Assembly (NCBI GenBank): GCA_964019695.1
Contig: OZ026519.1
Coordinates: 23,126,013 to 23,190,012, forward strand
Length of the DNA: 64,000 bases
Reading direction: 5' to 3'
Source: Loripinus fragilis
Lineage: Eukaryota; Mollusca; Bivalvia; Lucinida; Lucinidae
Part shown: piece after piece, positions 34,401 to 46,654 of the stretch
How the letters are laid out: every line of letters starts with the position of its first letter
Position numbering within the stretch: the first letter of the stretch is position 1
Made by a program: the position numbers and the translations under genes
Notes under the pieces: generated by a model
What the model was told of the DNA's origin: nothing
Database searches by the model: none
Seen by the model: only the letters and a program-made list of their open reading frames with translations

Positions 34401-35342
34401 CGAGGGTTGGTCAAAAATAACTGAGCCCTACCTTATAACATTTAATTCAAGTAAACTGGACACATATTTAAATGATATTTCATCGCAGTTATATGTCATC
34501 TATTCAATAACCTCATTTATATCTGTTGGTAGGCTCTATATACTGGTTGCTAGGCAACCGAACATGACCTGTCGAACGGGTGCGTCCACGCTGTAATACA
34601 TCAATATATAAGCGTTGCCATGGAAATGATAATGCCAATGTAATGCTGCATTCACTGCCGTTTGATACCTATTACATGTACCTACTCAGTGCCACAGAAA
34701 AGAAAACAACTGACCACAAATTATAGATGCTGTGGTAGTTTGATTTCAGAATTTAGCAATTTTTTACGTTCCTCAAGTCCTATAATTTACCCCACCCACA
34801 TTCATATTAACACAATTTTAATAGATAACATTAAATAATAGCCTAATAATGCTTTTGCAGTACTGCATACACATACAAACCCTCAGAAATAATGAATTTC
34901 TTGTTTGGAATAAATGATTCTGTTTCCATGGCAACACAATCCTCATGTATTTGAAAATTAGTGAAATTTTGACTTGTTTTGTTGCTAGGCAACGCATGCA
35001 ATCAGTGTTCACCTAACAATTAATGCACCAAGTAAAATGAAAAGACAATATGACATATATTATTCAAATAAATGTCAAATATGTCTTTCTCAAAAAATTA
35101 TCAAGCCCACAAGCTTTTTTAAGACATACTAAATATTCCTGGTGGCGGAGATCATGAACGCATCGCTCTGACTGGCGTTCTTTAGTTGCCTAGCAACCAT
35201 AACAGAAGCTTCACTGGGGTAATTATTTTGTGTCAAAACGTCTATGACATGTTATACTTATAAAAGATGGTCACATTTCTTGTCTACAATGTGAGGCTAA
35301 GATATAATGAGGTAGGGCTCAGTTATTTTTGACTAACCCTCG
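34401..35342. mobile_element. mariner-like non-autonomous element carrying three perfect X-boxes
   Basis: Terminal inverted repeats of about 33 bp with one mismatch (CGAGGGTTGGTCAAAAATAA and its inverse), bordered by TA on both sides, as expected for Tc1/mariner. Length is 942 bp and there is no transposase frame. The interior holds GTTGCTAGGCAAC at 34546-34558 and 34981-34993 and its inverse GTTGCCTAGCAAC at 35185-35197, with weaker relatives near 34614 and 34923. These match the RFX X-box rule GTNRCC-N-RGYAAC. Confidence 0.8.
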
Positions 35343-35477
35343 TATCAGTTGATTAATGTTTGGGGAGAAAGAAAAAGTGAAATCGCACAAACAGATATTT
35401 CTGAAAGGAGAGTCTAGAGTAATGCTGAAGCTTGAGGTATAACAAGATTGTTCACATGAGCATGTACAACCACCAAG
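35343..35477. other. spacer between mariner-like element and microsatellite
   Basis: No feature beyond the flanking TA. Confidence 0.3.
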
Positions 35478-35553
35478 TACATACATACATACATACATAC
35501 ATACATACATACATACATACATACATACATACATACATACATACATACATACA

Positions 35554-35584
<31 letters not shown>
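35478..35584. repeat. (CATA)n microsatellite, about 26 units
   Basis: Pure ATAC repeats. They produce YVCM/IHTY pseudo-frames in several phases on both strands. Confidence 0.98.
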
Positions 35585-35585
<1 letters not shown>

Positions 35586-35810
35586 GTAAAACCTGTGTAA
35601 AACAACCACTCAAAAATAGACAAAACAATGATCTTAATGACAAATGGCAGCTCAATGACGGTCGAAAGTATAGCAGAATGCTCCTCTTGGAGCATGCAGA
35701 ATGCTCCTCTTGGAGCATTCTAAAATACTTTTGACCTACATTAAGCGATAATTGGTATTGAAAGCCAATTTGTGGTCTTTTTGAGTGGCCGTTTTATACA
35801 GGTTTTACTG
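35585..35810. mobile_element. MITE-T copy 2
   Basis: Ends TAGTAAAACCTGTGTAAAAC and TATACAGGTTTTACTG. It contains a short internal duplication of AGAATGCTCCTCTTGGAGCA. The TACATACA after its right end suggests insertion into the neighbouring microsatellite. Confidence 0.85.
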
Positions 35811-37173
35811 TACATACACGTCCAAAATTTGTATTTGTTGTCGCGGATTAGGACGGCTCATTGTGAACAATAACAGTTGTTGCCAGACTTTGAAATATAT
35901 ATGAAACAGTATATGAGAATTTGGAACATTTCGCCTTGTCGACCAATACTGGGTCAGGGGAGTCTGCGCAAATGTGCATACTCACTAGGGCCGTCGTTGA
36001 TGGCGACTTAGACCATAACTTAGACCTCAGCATTGGCGTTTACTTGATGCTTTTGCGCACACATACACCAGTGCCAAATCTGTTCAGAATGATTATTATG
36101 ATGAAAACACAATAAAACTATCAGATTAGACAGGTAATATGATTTACAACGGCTAAAAATGAAAACTATTTTGGCTACCCTTTTTGAACTTACTATAATA
36201 CAAATCTAAAGCAATCCTTTTACTAGAGTGATTCCAAATATGTTATACTTGCTTTTTTTGTTAGTATAATAAAAGTCTGTTGAGGCCTAATGCTTCGACG
36301 ATAGAAATATTTTATATATGCATACGACGCAAGCCATGTGGTTTTTAAGTGCATTATGAAATAAGACATACGACCTAATATATGATCTTAGAGAATTTTG
36401 TATTTTCGAATTTCGTACACATTTTGTGTGAAACCACTTTTTCCAGTTAACAACGGATGTTAAACTTCCATAGATAAAACAATTAATGCAAGTAGTTGGC
36501 CATTATATAAGTATGTTACTAGGCAAAGACTCCTGCCAAATGTGTTTTACTATTTTAAAACGTTTCTGAGAAGATATTTTGAGTTATAAGGCAAACCACC
36601 CAGTCGTTCCCCCCAGCCAGTCATAACATTGAAAGATCACGTTCCTCTTTACTATGTATGTACAGGAGGTAACCATTTTTGCTGAATATGGTTTTGAATT
36701 TGATGACTAGTTTCAGGATACAATATATATTTAGCGTTTCTTAGTCGAAACAAATCTCACTCTATAGGTCATGGTATTTGCAAAGTCCAATGATTTTGCA
36801 TGCCTCATGTAGTATATGCCAAAAACTGTGGCGCTTTCTAAAGAATAAACTGCTTTATTATATACATATAAATGAATTTACGTCTGAACTGACTGTTTTC
36901 TGGTCATCTGATATAGAAAGCCGGATCAACGACTGAGGTCTTCTGAATCCGTATCACTATCCTTTAAAACAAGGCTAACGTCTACTACCTGTTTTTGCGG
37001 CGACGTTGCGCAAACTAAGTTTCAAGCATGGAACCAGAGACAGAAAACATGATGACGTAGCGCCAAGAAACGAAACGTAATGGCAAACGTTCCCGCATTT
37101 TTTCTTGGTTAAAGACCAAAACAATTAGTAAAATCAGAAAAATGTCGGAAAAGGTATATAATAAACATTATAT
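35811..37173. other. no gene recognised
   Basis: Long AT-rich stretch with no identified repeat. Short frames near 35848-36115 show no family features. Confidence 0.35.
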
Positions 37174-37330
37174 TATTATAGTAACGTGATCTGGCGTACT
37201 GTATCTCGTCTCGTGGATGGATTCATACCATCGATTCTTCCTCGACGTTTCGCATCTCGGGTGCTCCGATGGTATGACCTCATCAACTGGACGTGATACA
37301 GTACGCCACATCACGTTACTTTTATAATAA
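37174..37330. repeat. hairpin MITE with AGTAACGTGAT arms
   Basis: AGTAACGTGATCTGGCGTAC and GTACGCCACATCACGTTACT form the outer arms, CATACCATCG/CGATGGTATG an inner pair, and AT-rich TATTATTATA flanks are present. Confidence 0.8.
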
Positions 37331-37429
37331 TGTGTATATGTCAACACTAAGAGAGTCACATCAATAAAATATGTTTTGTTACGTTTATAAATAAAAATAG
37401 TAACATTGTATTTAGCATAGGGTCCGGTC

Positions 37430-37830
37430 TAAGGCGGTCATTCTATCCTTGTTGGATATAGTATTGTTTATTGATGCTCACTTAGTGTGTGGAGGTTTTG
37501 TGTTTTGTCCTGGTTTTGCAATATGCAGTAAAACCTGTGTAAAACGGCGTCTCTCAAAAAGACCAAAAACTGGTTTTCAAGACTGATTATCATTTAACAC
37601 TGTTCAAATGTATTGCAGAATGCTCCAATGGGAATATTCTGCAATACTTTCGACCTTCATTAAGCTACCAGTTGTCATTAAGACCTTTGTTATTGCTATT
37701 TTTGAGTGGCCGTTTTACACAGGTTTTACTGTAGTTCATTTTGTCCTGTATAGGTTTGCAATAATCACGCTGAGGAGAGGTTTGTCCGTGATCTATGATT
37801 GTTGTATTTCGTGCTTATATTCCATTACAC
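37430..37830 (+). mobile_element. LINE-B 3' region interrupted by MITE-T
   Basis: TCCGGTCTAAGGCGGTC to CCTGGTTTTGCAATATG before the MITE; after it GGTTTGCAATAATCACGCTG to TTGTATTTCGTGCTTAT. Confidence 0.6.
37526..37731. mobile_element. MITE-T copy 3, best preserved ends
   Basis: CAGTAAAACCTGTGTAAAAC and GTTTTACACAGGTTTTACTG are exact inverses of each other. The interior has AATGCTCCAATGGGAATATT and AGTGGCCG shared with copy 2. Confidence 0.85.
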
Positions 37831-37831
37831 A

Positions 37832-38184
37832 ATTGATGCATTCTTTGGAGGTAAGCATCAGGATGGGTTAACCCAAGAAAAGAGACGTTCACTGAGGCGA
37901 ACGAAAAAGAATGCACCAATCGTTTTGTTATATACCACTTTCTCTCATTTCCTATGTTTATAAACAATATAAATTTACTCAAGTCGGGTGTCCATTGTGA
38001 ACTGAAAACAAGATTATTTAAACAATTGCTTTTCAATTTTCTGAAAAATTGCATGTTTAAATTACTGTTCTCACAAAATGAACAAATTCTTAATTCAAAA
38101 CATTTGACCTATGAAATATACATAAGAAATCATGATATCTCTTGAGTAAGTTTTCCAATGTCAACTTTTAGCTGTCTCAGTTTC
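37832..38184. other. no gene recognised
   Basis: AT-rich spacer. Confidence 0.3.
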
Positions 38185-38345
38185 CTGGGCTAAATTTAGT
38201 TCAATAAATTTTAGCTATCTTTCAGCACTGACAAGTCCTGATGTCTACCTGTCCTGGACCAAATTTAGTTCAATCTATTTTTAACCGTCCGTCAGCACTG
38301 ACAAATTCTTATGTCTACATGCCCTTGGTTAAATTCAGCTCATCA
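38185..38345. repeat. 69-70-bp tandem repeat, about 2.3 copies
   Basis: CTGGGCTAAATTTAGTTCAA (38185), CTGGACCAAATTTAGTTCAA (38254) and CTTGGTTAAATTCAGCTCAT (38324); the units also share TCAGCACTGACAA. Confidence 0.8.
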
Positions 38346-38500
38346 CTGGTAGACATCAAGATCTGTCACAACCAGTGAAAACTAGTTTCAGCCAATCAGG
38401 GGAGATCTTTTTATAGGGGTCATATAACAATGTTTTTCACAGTGATTCTACAAATTGTACAGTAATTTACACATTTTTACACAGCATGTCACAAAAATTT

Positions 38501-38738
38501 GAGCCGTGGCATGGGATTTCCAACAATGTGGTATGTGCGACCAACAAAGCCTCAGATTAGCCTGCGCATACACGCAGTCTGATCAGAGCCTTTGCTAGTC
38601 GCTTGACTATTCTATGAGTGTTAAGCTACTGACTGAACATCATTTGGAGTTACTAAGCTTAAAAGGAGAATGCACAGGCTCGTCTGAGTCTCCACTTGTC
38701 AAAATGCCACATTGTTGGAAATCACATGTCACGGCTCA
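38501..38738. mobile_element. MITE-D copy 2, 238 bp
   Basis: GAGCCGTGGCATGGGATTTC at the left and GGAAATCACATGTCACGGCT at the right; highly similar to 23563-23800. Confidence 0.85.
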
Positions 38739-39127
38739 TAAATAAAAAGCTTGCATGACATTAATCATCTGAAATCACTTCTCCATCATAATATCGCAAT
38801 AGTTGAACACCTTCAGAAAGTGAAGAAGAAGATAAACTGGCAGGCATGCAAGTTTTCATTATTTTACATTTTCTGTATGCAGTTTTTGGTGAGTAATGTA
38901 AAGGCGTAATTGCCTAGGTAATTAAGGTATCACTGATATTTATCGAAGAAACAGGTGTTCCATTTCTTGGTAACACGAATATGTGAACTTTGGAAGCTAC
39001 TTTAACAACTCAGCCGTCTCATGATAAAATACTCGCACAATTGATGGGACAGTTAGTACGGTGAAAGGAATGATAAAATGTATTCAAATGTCCTACGCAG
39101 TAAAATTACCAGCGACATCAGCAAAGG
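38739..39127. other. no gene recognised
   Basis: Intergenic. Confidence 0.3.
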
Positions 39128-39425
39128 ATTCCTGATCTTTGCACCCTTACTTATTTAGATTTAGCGAAGATTTGGTACCAGTAAAATGCATTTACCCCAG
39201 TGTCTTCTGTCCGTTCTAAAATTTTGTGGTTCAGTTGTTGTTGATTCGTTGTTGACTGTACTCCTTTGTCGTTCTATGGTTTGCTGTGCTAGTTTTGCAA
39301 TCATCTTCATGGGGAAGAGAGAAGTTGTTACTTTGCTTTTTTTGTCTCCCTGGTGTCTCGTGATCGTTGTGTGGCTCTTCTTCACGGTGCCACGTTTGTG
39401 ATTGTGGCATTTCCTGATCATACAA
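39128..39425 (+). mobile_element. LINE-A 3' tip joined to LINE-B 3' region
   Basis: 39128-39155 is the LINE-A terminus (TTCCTGATCTTTGCACCCTT). From about 39165 LINE-B reads GCGAAGATTTGGTACCAG to GATTGTGGCATTTCCTGATC. Confidence 0.7.
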
Positions 39426-39964
39426 AGTAACTATTATACTATAAGAAGATTTGCAATACACCTTATCCTTAAATATTTAAGAAAATATAACCCTAAAACC
39501 ACACATTGTTTAGAACAAGTGTCCACAAAGCCCAGAAATCCTACTATTCATAAATAATCTTGAAAATCATATCTGTCAGCAAATTTAGAACCTACATAGT
39601 CTGTAACAGCAGACTAGGTTATATTGCGTCTTTTGAAAATGCAAGAGCTCGTGCGTCCCTAGCACTGGCTTAATCGGTATTATACGTTCTGCCAGAGCCC
39701 AGTATTAATGAAGTACCAAGCATAAAATCATATCACACTATATCGAAGTAGGGGAGATGTTATACCAACTCAACGCGCGACACAACGACCTCTAAATAAT
39801 CTAGAAAAATGGTTACCCTAAGGTATTCAAACTGCCCTGAGAGAGTAATTTTATATTTCTATATTATAAGGTTTCATAAGGCCTCACGCCTGACATTATT
39901 CTTTCTTTGATTTACATGAGCTTCATAGGTTATGTCCCCCATTTATCAGAGGCATAGTCTCAAA
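39426..39964. other. no gene recognised
   Basis: AT-rich intergenic sequence. Confidence 0.3.
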
Positions 39965-40045
39965 CACAAGTGAATATGACATGGGAATGCCACTATCATA
40001 GATCACAAATCAACCTATGGCACCATGAGGAAGAGACACCAGTAA
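39965..40045 (-). repeat. LINE-B 3' end, worn
   Basis: GACATGGGAATGCCACTATC to GGCACCATGAGGAAGAGACA matches the inverted LINE-B terminus. Confidence 0.55.
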
Positions 40046-42235
40046 GTAGACAAATGCTAGTACACAGACATGCCCATAAATAATATTGGACAAGCGAGGA
40101 TACAATATAACCCCACTCTCTCTTTCTCAGCGAAGTGAGTACCAAAGAACCTCGGACAGTATCCGATATAAACTGCCTAAATGTTGAGAGACTGTGTTTA
40201 GGATTACATTCAGTTGACAACTGTGTGTTTGTGCTTTACTTAAAATCGTTCAGTGCACCTAACATAATAAATATATTTGGAAAATATTGTCTACTTATTC
40301 CATGAACTTACGGTGTAGGGGGTGGGGTATTTTATGTGACCAATTCATTTTTTATAGAACATCCAAGTTTTGTCAGGTATTCATCTAAATACATGGAAAT
40401 CTAATGTTTGCAGCATAAAACTCGAGTCTAAATTGTTGGGTTTGTCAAGAAATCGGGTCTAAAATCTTTAATTCAGTTTGGTAAGTTAGCATATTGTCCA
40501 TACTGTTTGACTACTAGCTGTAAAACACAGATTCTACATGTTCCATTTTTAGTTCAACCAATCTGACCTATTCGTTGAGATGTATCATAAATACATGCAC
40601 TTGTAAATGTGTTTTAATCTATATACAAAATTGTGCAAAATTTGTGGTTAATGGGCTTTTATAATAATTTGTTTTTGAACATTTTGACAGCCTCACCCAC
40701 CGTCTTTGACCAAGCATGCAATTTTTATATGATGTGTGTATGTAATACTCCAACCGTATGCAAAAGGATTAGCTTGGTCGATGGGAGGACAAGGGACACC
40801 TTAAAAACTTTTCTATTTCCTAAATGTTAAATAGCAGAAACAGAATTTTCAACCCATATTTTAATCGATTCTTGTCCAATGTGAAAACCTTTTTGGAGGT
40901 TAATTCGAGGGTTGGACCAACCACCAATATCATTGTATTTAAAGCTTCTGTCTGGTCCCTTTTTGGCGATCCTTCATTAAGACTGTCTGAGGTCCGTTGT
41001 AATAAGAAAGAGCTATATCACAAATACAGGACTAAACACGAAATGACATTAAGTTGCCATGTATGATATCAGATTGTATTAGACATATTAGTTCGTCAGG
41101 TTACAAATGATTGCAGAAACATTTCCATAGCTCACAAAACTGTAACAGTTGCATTTGGTCGAATTTAGTATTTGATCCCAGCCAAATATCCAATCATGTA
41201 TTCTGGTCACAGTTCGCACTACAGTGTCATCTACTGACAGTGAATTTATAATAATTCCTGCTTAGACCCATGCACTGCCATAGGTCTTCAATACCCAGGA
41301 ATGTTCGTATGTAATGGTAGTTGGTATTATGCGGCATAAGCTAGTTGTCCCACTTCAGTAGCAGCTCGTGAGCTACTTACCCTCTTAAAATTTACAAGTG
41401 TCATCGAACATAGTTTTATTTCGCTTACCAGGACTATCAAATGGTTGAAATTAGCTTACAGTACAACAAGTTAACAATATGCTGATTCAGCAGGTTATAT
41501 TCACCTTGTGCATAACGATGCAAATACCAGATTTCTCTCTTTAATAACATTTTAATGACATTGATATCTCAAGGATATCAGTAAAAGGAACCAATCATAT
41601 CACTCCCCTGTGGGTATTATGACTGGTATAAATATGTTTTCATTGCATACGGTATCCTTTGAATTTCTATAGTCTTATCTGTATAGCTGTACACGGGTAG
41701 TATTACAAAAAATATATAGCGTTGAAAGGCTAATGCTTGCATACGAAAGAAAGTCCATGTTTTTAAACCTATGTGCGTGATTGATTTTCTGCAATATAGT
41801 CTGTTTATAATGGTTCACTGTACATTTCATGTCTACTTGTAAACATTTGCACCAATGAAACTTTCGATCAAACCTTGGCATGAAATCTTGGCATATGTAT
41901 CCAAATATGGTAGTCATAAAAAAGTAAGCGTATGCTCAAAACCAAGCGACAGCTTACTGAAATCTACTTTAATAGGAATGATGAAATACAAACGTAGATA
42001 GCGGTTTTGATTAAAACAGTAATATACATGATTTAAGATTTAAGGAATCTGCTGGTTATCTTGGATTGCTAGCAGTTGCAACTACCACTGATTTAATTGC
42101 CAAAGTTCGATCAGAGGTTGCTTAAACAAAATAGCAAAAATTATCCTAATCAGATGACCATTCCACTCATGCATATTCTTAGGTGATATTAAAATGATAT
42201 TGTGCACACTTAATCGCCTCTCTTGTTGCTGCCGA
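40046..42235. other. no gene recognised
   Basis: Long AT-rich stretch. An 80-codon plus-strand frame at 40824-41066 has no recognisable family and no start or splice support. Confidence 0.35.
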
Positions 42236-42365
42236 CCTAGACTAGGCTCTTTTGTGTGTGATGTTTCCTTGTGTTTTGTCACTTTCCCATATGGTATCTC
42301 GGGTCAGTTGTGGCACTTGATTGTATAGATTCCTGATCTTTACCTTCTTCTTTACTTTTGTAACG
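42236..42365 (+). repeat. LINE-A 3' end, diverged
   Basis: CTAGACTAGGCTCTTTTGTG to TTTTGTCACTTTCCCATATG, TTGATTGTATAGATTCCTGA, then TTTACTTTTG. Confidence 0.65.
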
Positions 42366-42665
42366 ATGGAAATGAACGTGAATTGAACCCATGTATTCTA
42401 AAATATGTGGCATACGCGTGAAAACTTATACCAAATGATATACTTTTTTCAATGTAGGCACGTGGTTTTATTTTTTGAAATGTTCGTTCATGACGTTAGG
42501 CTATTCTTACACATCCGTTATGCCTGATTTAATTCAAAATATCCGCAAAACCACCCAAATTAGTTGAACATAGAAAATTGATACTTGACTGATAATACGA
42601 AATGTAAATACAAAGTAATATATTCAATATTTGGGCTATTCATGGAATCATTCTTGCAAAGTTAA

Positions 42666-43151
42666 CTTGATGGTGATGTTCCTCGTTCTACATCCTATGG
42701 AGTCTATATCTCTCAACTCATTCGTTTTGCTAGAGCATCTAGCTATGTTGTTGACTTCAACACTCGCAATAAATTGTTAACTCAGAAACTTCTTAAACAA
42801 GGCTATCGGTATCATAAACTTCGCAAAACATTTTCAAAATTTTATAGACGATACTATGATTTGATTTCTAAATTCCAAGTTGGACTTAAATCTCTCTTGC
42901 GCCAAGGACTTTCGGAACCTGATTTCTATGGTGACTTGGTGTATAAGTTGAAGAAGATTGTTGGCTCTAATAATTTTTCAGCGCAGTTCATTAAAAAAAT
43001 TTCCCATTATAAAAAGATTGGCTATAACATTAATGTATTGCAACAGACTGCATGCTTGGTAGTCAACCCAATCACGGTTGGCAACTTTGCTTTCCTCTTT
43101 AATTGCACGCCGGTGGGTCGGACTTCAGACTCTATGATGGTTCCGACTTAA
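42666..43151 (+). CDS. C-terminal 161 codons of a LINE-type reverse transcriptase (LINE-A), 5'-truncated
   Basis: A clean open frame from a stop at 42663 to TAA at 43151. It opens LDGDVPRSTSYGVYISQLIR, a block that follows the RT palm in RT proteins widespread in marine invertebrate genomes. It continues with a basic helical segment (QGYRYHKLRKTFSKFYRRYY) and ends CTPVGRTSDSMMVPT. The catalytic palm (YADD) would lie upstream and is missing, so the copy cannot be autonomous. Truncation at the 5' side with an intact 3' end is typical of target-primed reverse transcription. The absence of stops suggests recent insertion. The 3' UTR follows directly to about 43685. The RT assignment is from recalled family resemblance; the exact clade is not determined. 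Confidence 0.75.
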   Translation, partial: LDGDVPRSTSYGVYISQLIRFARASSYVVDFNTRNKLLTQKLLKQGYRYHKLRKTFSKFYRRYYDLISKFQVGLKSLLRQGLSEPDFYGDLVYKLKKIVGSNNFSAQFIKKISHYKKIGYNINVLQQTACLVVNPITVGNFAFLFNCTPVGRTSDSMMVPT

Positions 43152-43685
43152 AGACTTATCTATTGATGAGATGGTAGGGGCCTGATGCTTTGGCTGTTTG
43201 TCGGGCCCACCAGGGTTTACCTGTTGGATTTCTTTTGCTCCGGTATTCAGTTTAATTTACTGTTGAGTCCTTATCCTTGCTTTATCTCCTTGTTATATCT
43301 TGATTTATATGTTTTAGGAGATGATGCATTGATAAGTTAGGGGTCTTTCATGCAAACCAAATATCTATGTGTCTTGATCCACATCTGAATTAAGGGTGAG
43401 GTTGGCGCCGTTAAACCGGTTTAAGCCCTCCAGTAAAATATTTTACTGACCGTTCCAAGGCGGTACTTCTTTTGTGGATCTTTTATGTTTTTGTTCTGTC
43501 TTGTGTTTGCTATGTTTTGTGCGCGTCTGTTTATATGTGCTATTTGGTCACCTGCTGGAAAAGGGCTGACCTCTTGGCTCTCGTTTGTGGTGTCTTCTGT
43601 GAGTTTGTCACTTTCCCATTGGTATCCTGGGTCAGGTGTGGTACTTGATTGTATCGATTCCTGATCTTTGCACCATTACTTACTT
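43152..43685 (+). mobile_element. LINE-A 3' UTR and terminus
   Basis: Contains GGGCCTGATG, GGGCCCACCAGGGTTTACCT, TTAAACCGGTTTAAGCCCTC and ends CCTGATCTTTGCACCATTAC then TTACTTT. This is the reference orientation for all LINE-A fragments in the window. Confidence 0.85.
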
Positions 43686-44271
43686 TGACACCATTCGAGC
43701 TTCACTTACTTTGCAAGAGACCCAAAGTCTTCATGGTTTCATGAACAGACCAAAATCGAATTTATTACTGTAATAATCAGCATTAGAAAAACATGACGCT
43801 GCAGAAAACATAGACTGATTTTCAGTCCCCAATGCCAATTTCATACATTTCATATATAACATAGTAAAAAATCATGCCTCTCTGATAGCACTGGCATTCT
43901 TAAACATAAGAGAGGAAAAGGTGAAATAAATTTTATAAATCATAAAAAATAATATAAGGAGACTGGTACAAGTCTACAGAAAGCAGGACTTTCTGGATGG
44001 CAAACAACATTTTCTGGATCACTATCAGCTATCATCAGAACCAAACCAGTATTAAACTGATTGGATGCTATTTCGTGAGTTTTTGTAGTGATATTTTATG
44101 CCAAATCATTCTTAAACATCACACAAACATTTCCAGACTTGATTTGATTGATCCAAAATAATGATATTGCATTATCAGACGAGCAAAAAACTTCATCCTT
44201 TGATTACTGTACGTGCATCACGTTTCTCAGTCATGATATACTATTCCTTCTGATAGAGCCATAACAGGCGC
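43686..44271. other. no gene recognised
   Basis: AT-rich intergenic sequence. Confidence 0.3.
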
Positions 44272-44425
44272 GGATCAAGAACGCTTTATCGCGGGAGGGG
44301 GGGGGGGGGAGGGGGTCCAAAATTTAGATTTTTTTGTTACTTAAGTCATCATATTTTACAGAGGGGGCCGTTTCGCTGGTGGGCCGATGATGGCAGATTT
44401 CCCGGTCCGGCCCCCCTGTCCCCGA
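44272..44425. repeat. GCGGATC-ended MITE, half of the palindrome retained
   Basis: GCGCGGATCAAGAACGC start, G-run at 44299-44309 and one palindrome arm (TTTCGCTGGTGGGCCGATGA), then CCGGCCCCCCTGTCCCC. Confidence 0.6.
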
Positions 44426-44469
44426 GTTGGGACTCACACAATAATACAATTCAAGAGATCTTTATACTT

Positions 44470-44715
44470 TTTATGTTGGCGAATAGCTGTTGATCCATTG
44501 TTTATTGATGCTAACTTCGTGTGTGTGTGTGTGTGTGTGTGTGTGGATTTTTGAGTTCGGCCCTTGTTTTGTAATGTCATTTCTGTTTCCAATCATCTAG
44601 CCAAGGAAGAGAAGGCTGGTTTCTTTACTTTATTTGTATTATTGCTGTCATGTAGCTGTTTTTTTTTTTTCGCGGTACCATGGCTTAGTCTGTGGTCTTT
44701 CTAGTCATACTTACT
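44470..44715 (+). repeat. LINE-B 3' region, diverged, with (GT)n
   Basis: GTTGATCCATTGTTTATTGA, a GT microsatellite at 44520-44544, CCAATCATCTAGCCAAGGAA, and end TCTAGTCATACTTAC. Confidence 0.6.
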
Positions 44716-45449
44716 TGTGTGTTTTGAAAGGCCGTTCGAAATCTTATTAAATTCCAGTACCTAATCTTATGTATAATATACTTTAACATAAACCTTTTTT
44801 TCAAATATCTAGTGTTGTAAGAGTTTTTTACAGAAATTAGAAATTGAGCTGATGCATAGTTTGGTCTGTGACGTCTCGTGACACATAGCCACATTGTAGG
44901 TTTTCTCATGTCGTATTACAACCAGGCAACCACCAAGTTAGCATTTCATTCCAATGAAACATCTAAAGTTAAGCTGTCAATAATTTAAAATTGGCTATCT
45001 ATTATTGTAATCCATGCAGGTACATGCCAAACGACACAAAGATTTTTGCATATCTACATGCTTATTACACTGAAACATAAAAAAGTAGTTGAGAAATTTG
45101 TGAAAATCCTGTTTTATGGTGAAAAACACTAATTTATTGAATGGACATATGTTGTTGGTGCACATTGAAATTGACTCTATGAGACAATTCCAGTGGGTAC
45201 CAAACAACATATGTTACTGAAATTAAGGAAGCCTATTTTGAAATATACACTAAACAAGTATCATGTCAAAGGGTTTTACTCTTTTGACATCTCAAACTGC
45301 CAATCAATATTAAAATACCTGTCACTATATGGCAATTTGTTTAAATTTACATGACAGCTATATCACCAAATTTGATTTCATGAACTATTCATTTGCTAAG
45401 CTGGTAGTTGCATGGTTGTATATCTGTCGCGAATAGTTATGTGATTGCA
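44716..45449. other. no gene recognised
   Basis: AT-rich intergenic sequence. Confidence 0.3.
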
Positions 45450-45720
45450 ATCATACATTATATAGTCCATGTTTAAGCTTTTCAAAAAAGCTTGTCATCT
45501 TTCAGCTTTTAACTATAGTGGGTTATTGTCTACTGACTGCAAGCGAAAATGATGATGAGCTGAATGGGTCATCTTAGTTTTGTAACACCTTGTGTAATTT
45601 TCACGGAAAGGGCTATCTCATGCTACACCACTTAGCCGGTTATACCATACATGTTGCAAACTTAGTCAATTATAATTGCCGTCCTCAAGAGGATGGCAAA
45701 AGGTTGCATGCTATTACTGT
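45450..45720 (+). repeat. dispersed repeat F, copy 2
   Basis: Inverse of 6340-6690: GGGCTATCTCATGCTACACC, CTTGTCATCTTTCAGC and GTCTACTGACTGCAAGCG. Only one arm of the hairpin (GATGATGAGCTGAATGGGTC) is retained. Confidence 0.7.
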
Positions 45721-46654
45721 TGACTATGGTATGTCACTGTATGCCACTAACAATAATAAGAACTTGCCAATTGATACAGTGATGCTTACCAATTATTGAG
45801 AAGCAGCACGTGTATAGCATGCCTTAGTGGCATAAAACAGTCATAATTACTTAGGCGAGAAATGAGAAACTTTTATTGTTGAAATAACTCCATCACATGT
45901 GGAAAATGCATAGTTACTTTGTTGTCTGAATACCATAACACCTTCTGCAGACGGAAATACCACCAAACAAAACGGGAACTTCATCTCTATGTGCATTCGG
46001 GAAAGTCCGGCATAATTCGAGAATCGAATCAAGCCTCTGGTGTACGTAAGGCGCATTATGCGTAGTACTTTGTACGTAAAAGCTCCATTTTGTTTGCCAG
46101 AACTGATGTAAGAAATAATAGCACTTTATTGTCTGGGTCCAGCCATATTAAAAACTATTATTATGATTACCCCAAACGTTTTATCAAAAGAATAGATAAA
46201 GCGATATTTTATTGAAGAAAAAGCATAAACTTCATTTATAGACTTTTGTTTTGCTGCAATCACACACTCGTTATTGAATTGGCTTGGTTACTGTGACGTC
46301 AGCGTTACGCTATGCTACGTCAGAGTCACGTTATCACCCGCGTTTTCAAAGTAGATCCTCGATGTACATCCGTGGTCTGATTCCATGGAATTTCACGAAT
46401 TGGCCGAGGCAGTTCCGATTGCTCTATGTGGTGTTCATGAAGAAACTTTCATTGATATTTAACAGAGCAACCCTCAAATATCCATGGAATATCATTCAAG
46501 AACATAAATGAGTGGTGATTGTTTAATTGCCATACAGTTTTCTACAAATGTGTAATTTTGATACTGTCAGTCGCAGAGGGTGTCAATGGGTGGAATGGTA
46601 ACTTCCTATGTAAAGATTTGTAAATATGCGTGGCTGAAATAGTGTCTTTATTCA
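45721..46654. other. no gene; a CRE octamer and a one-arm hairpin relative
   Basis: TGACGTCA at 46294-46301 lies in a short CpG-bearing patch (46290-46340). 46199-46234 matches one arm of the 32386 hairpin. No convincing coding sequence. Confidence 0.35.

Noticed and set aside
35319..35734. Several open frames rich in YVCM or IHTY
   Set aside because: They are translations of the CATA microsatellite in different phases.
40824..41066. 80-codon plus-strand frame
   Set aside because: No family, no start context beyond TTAAATG and no splice evidence; its length is compatible with chance.
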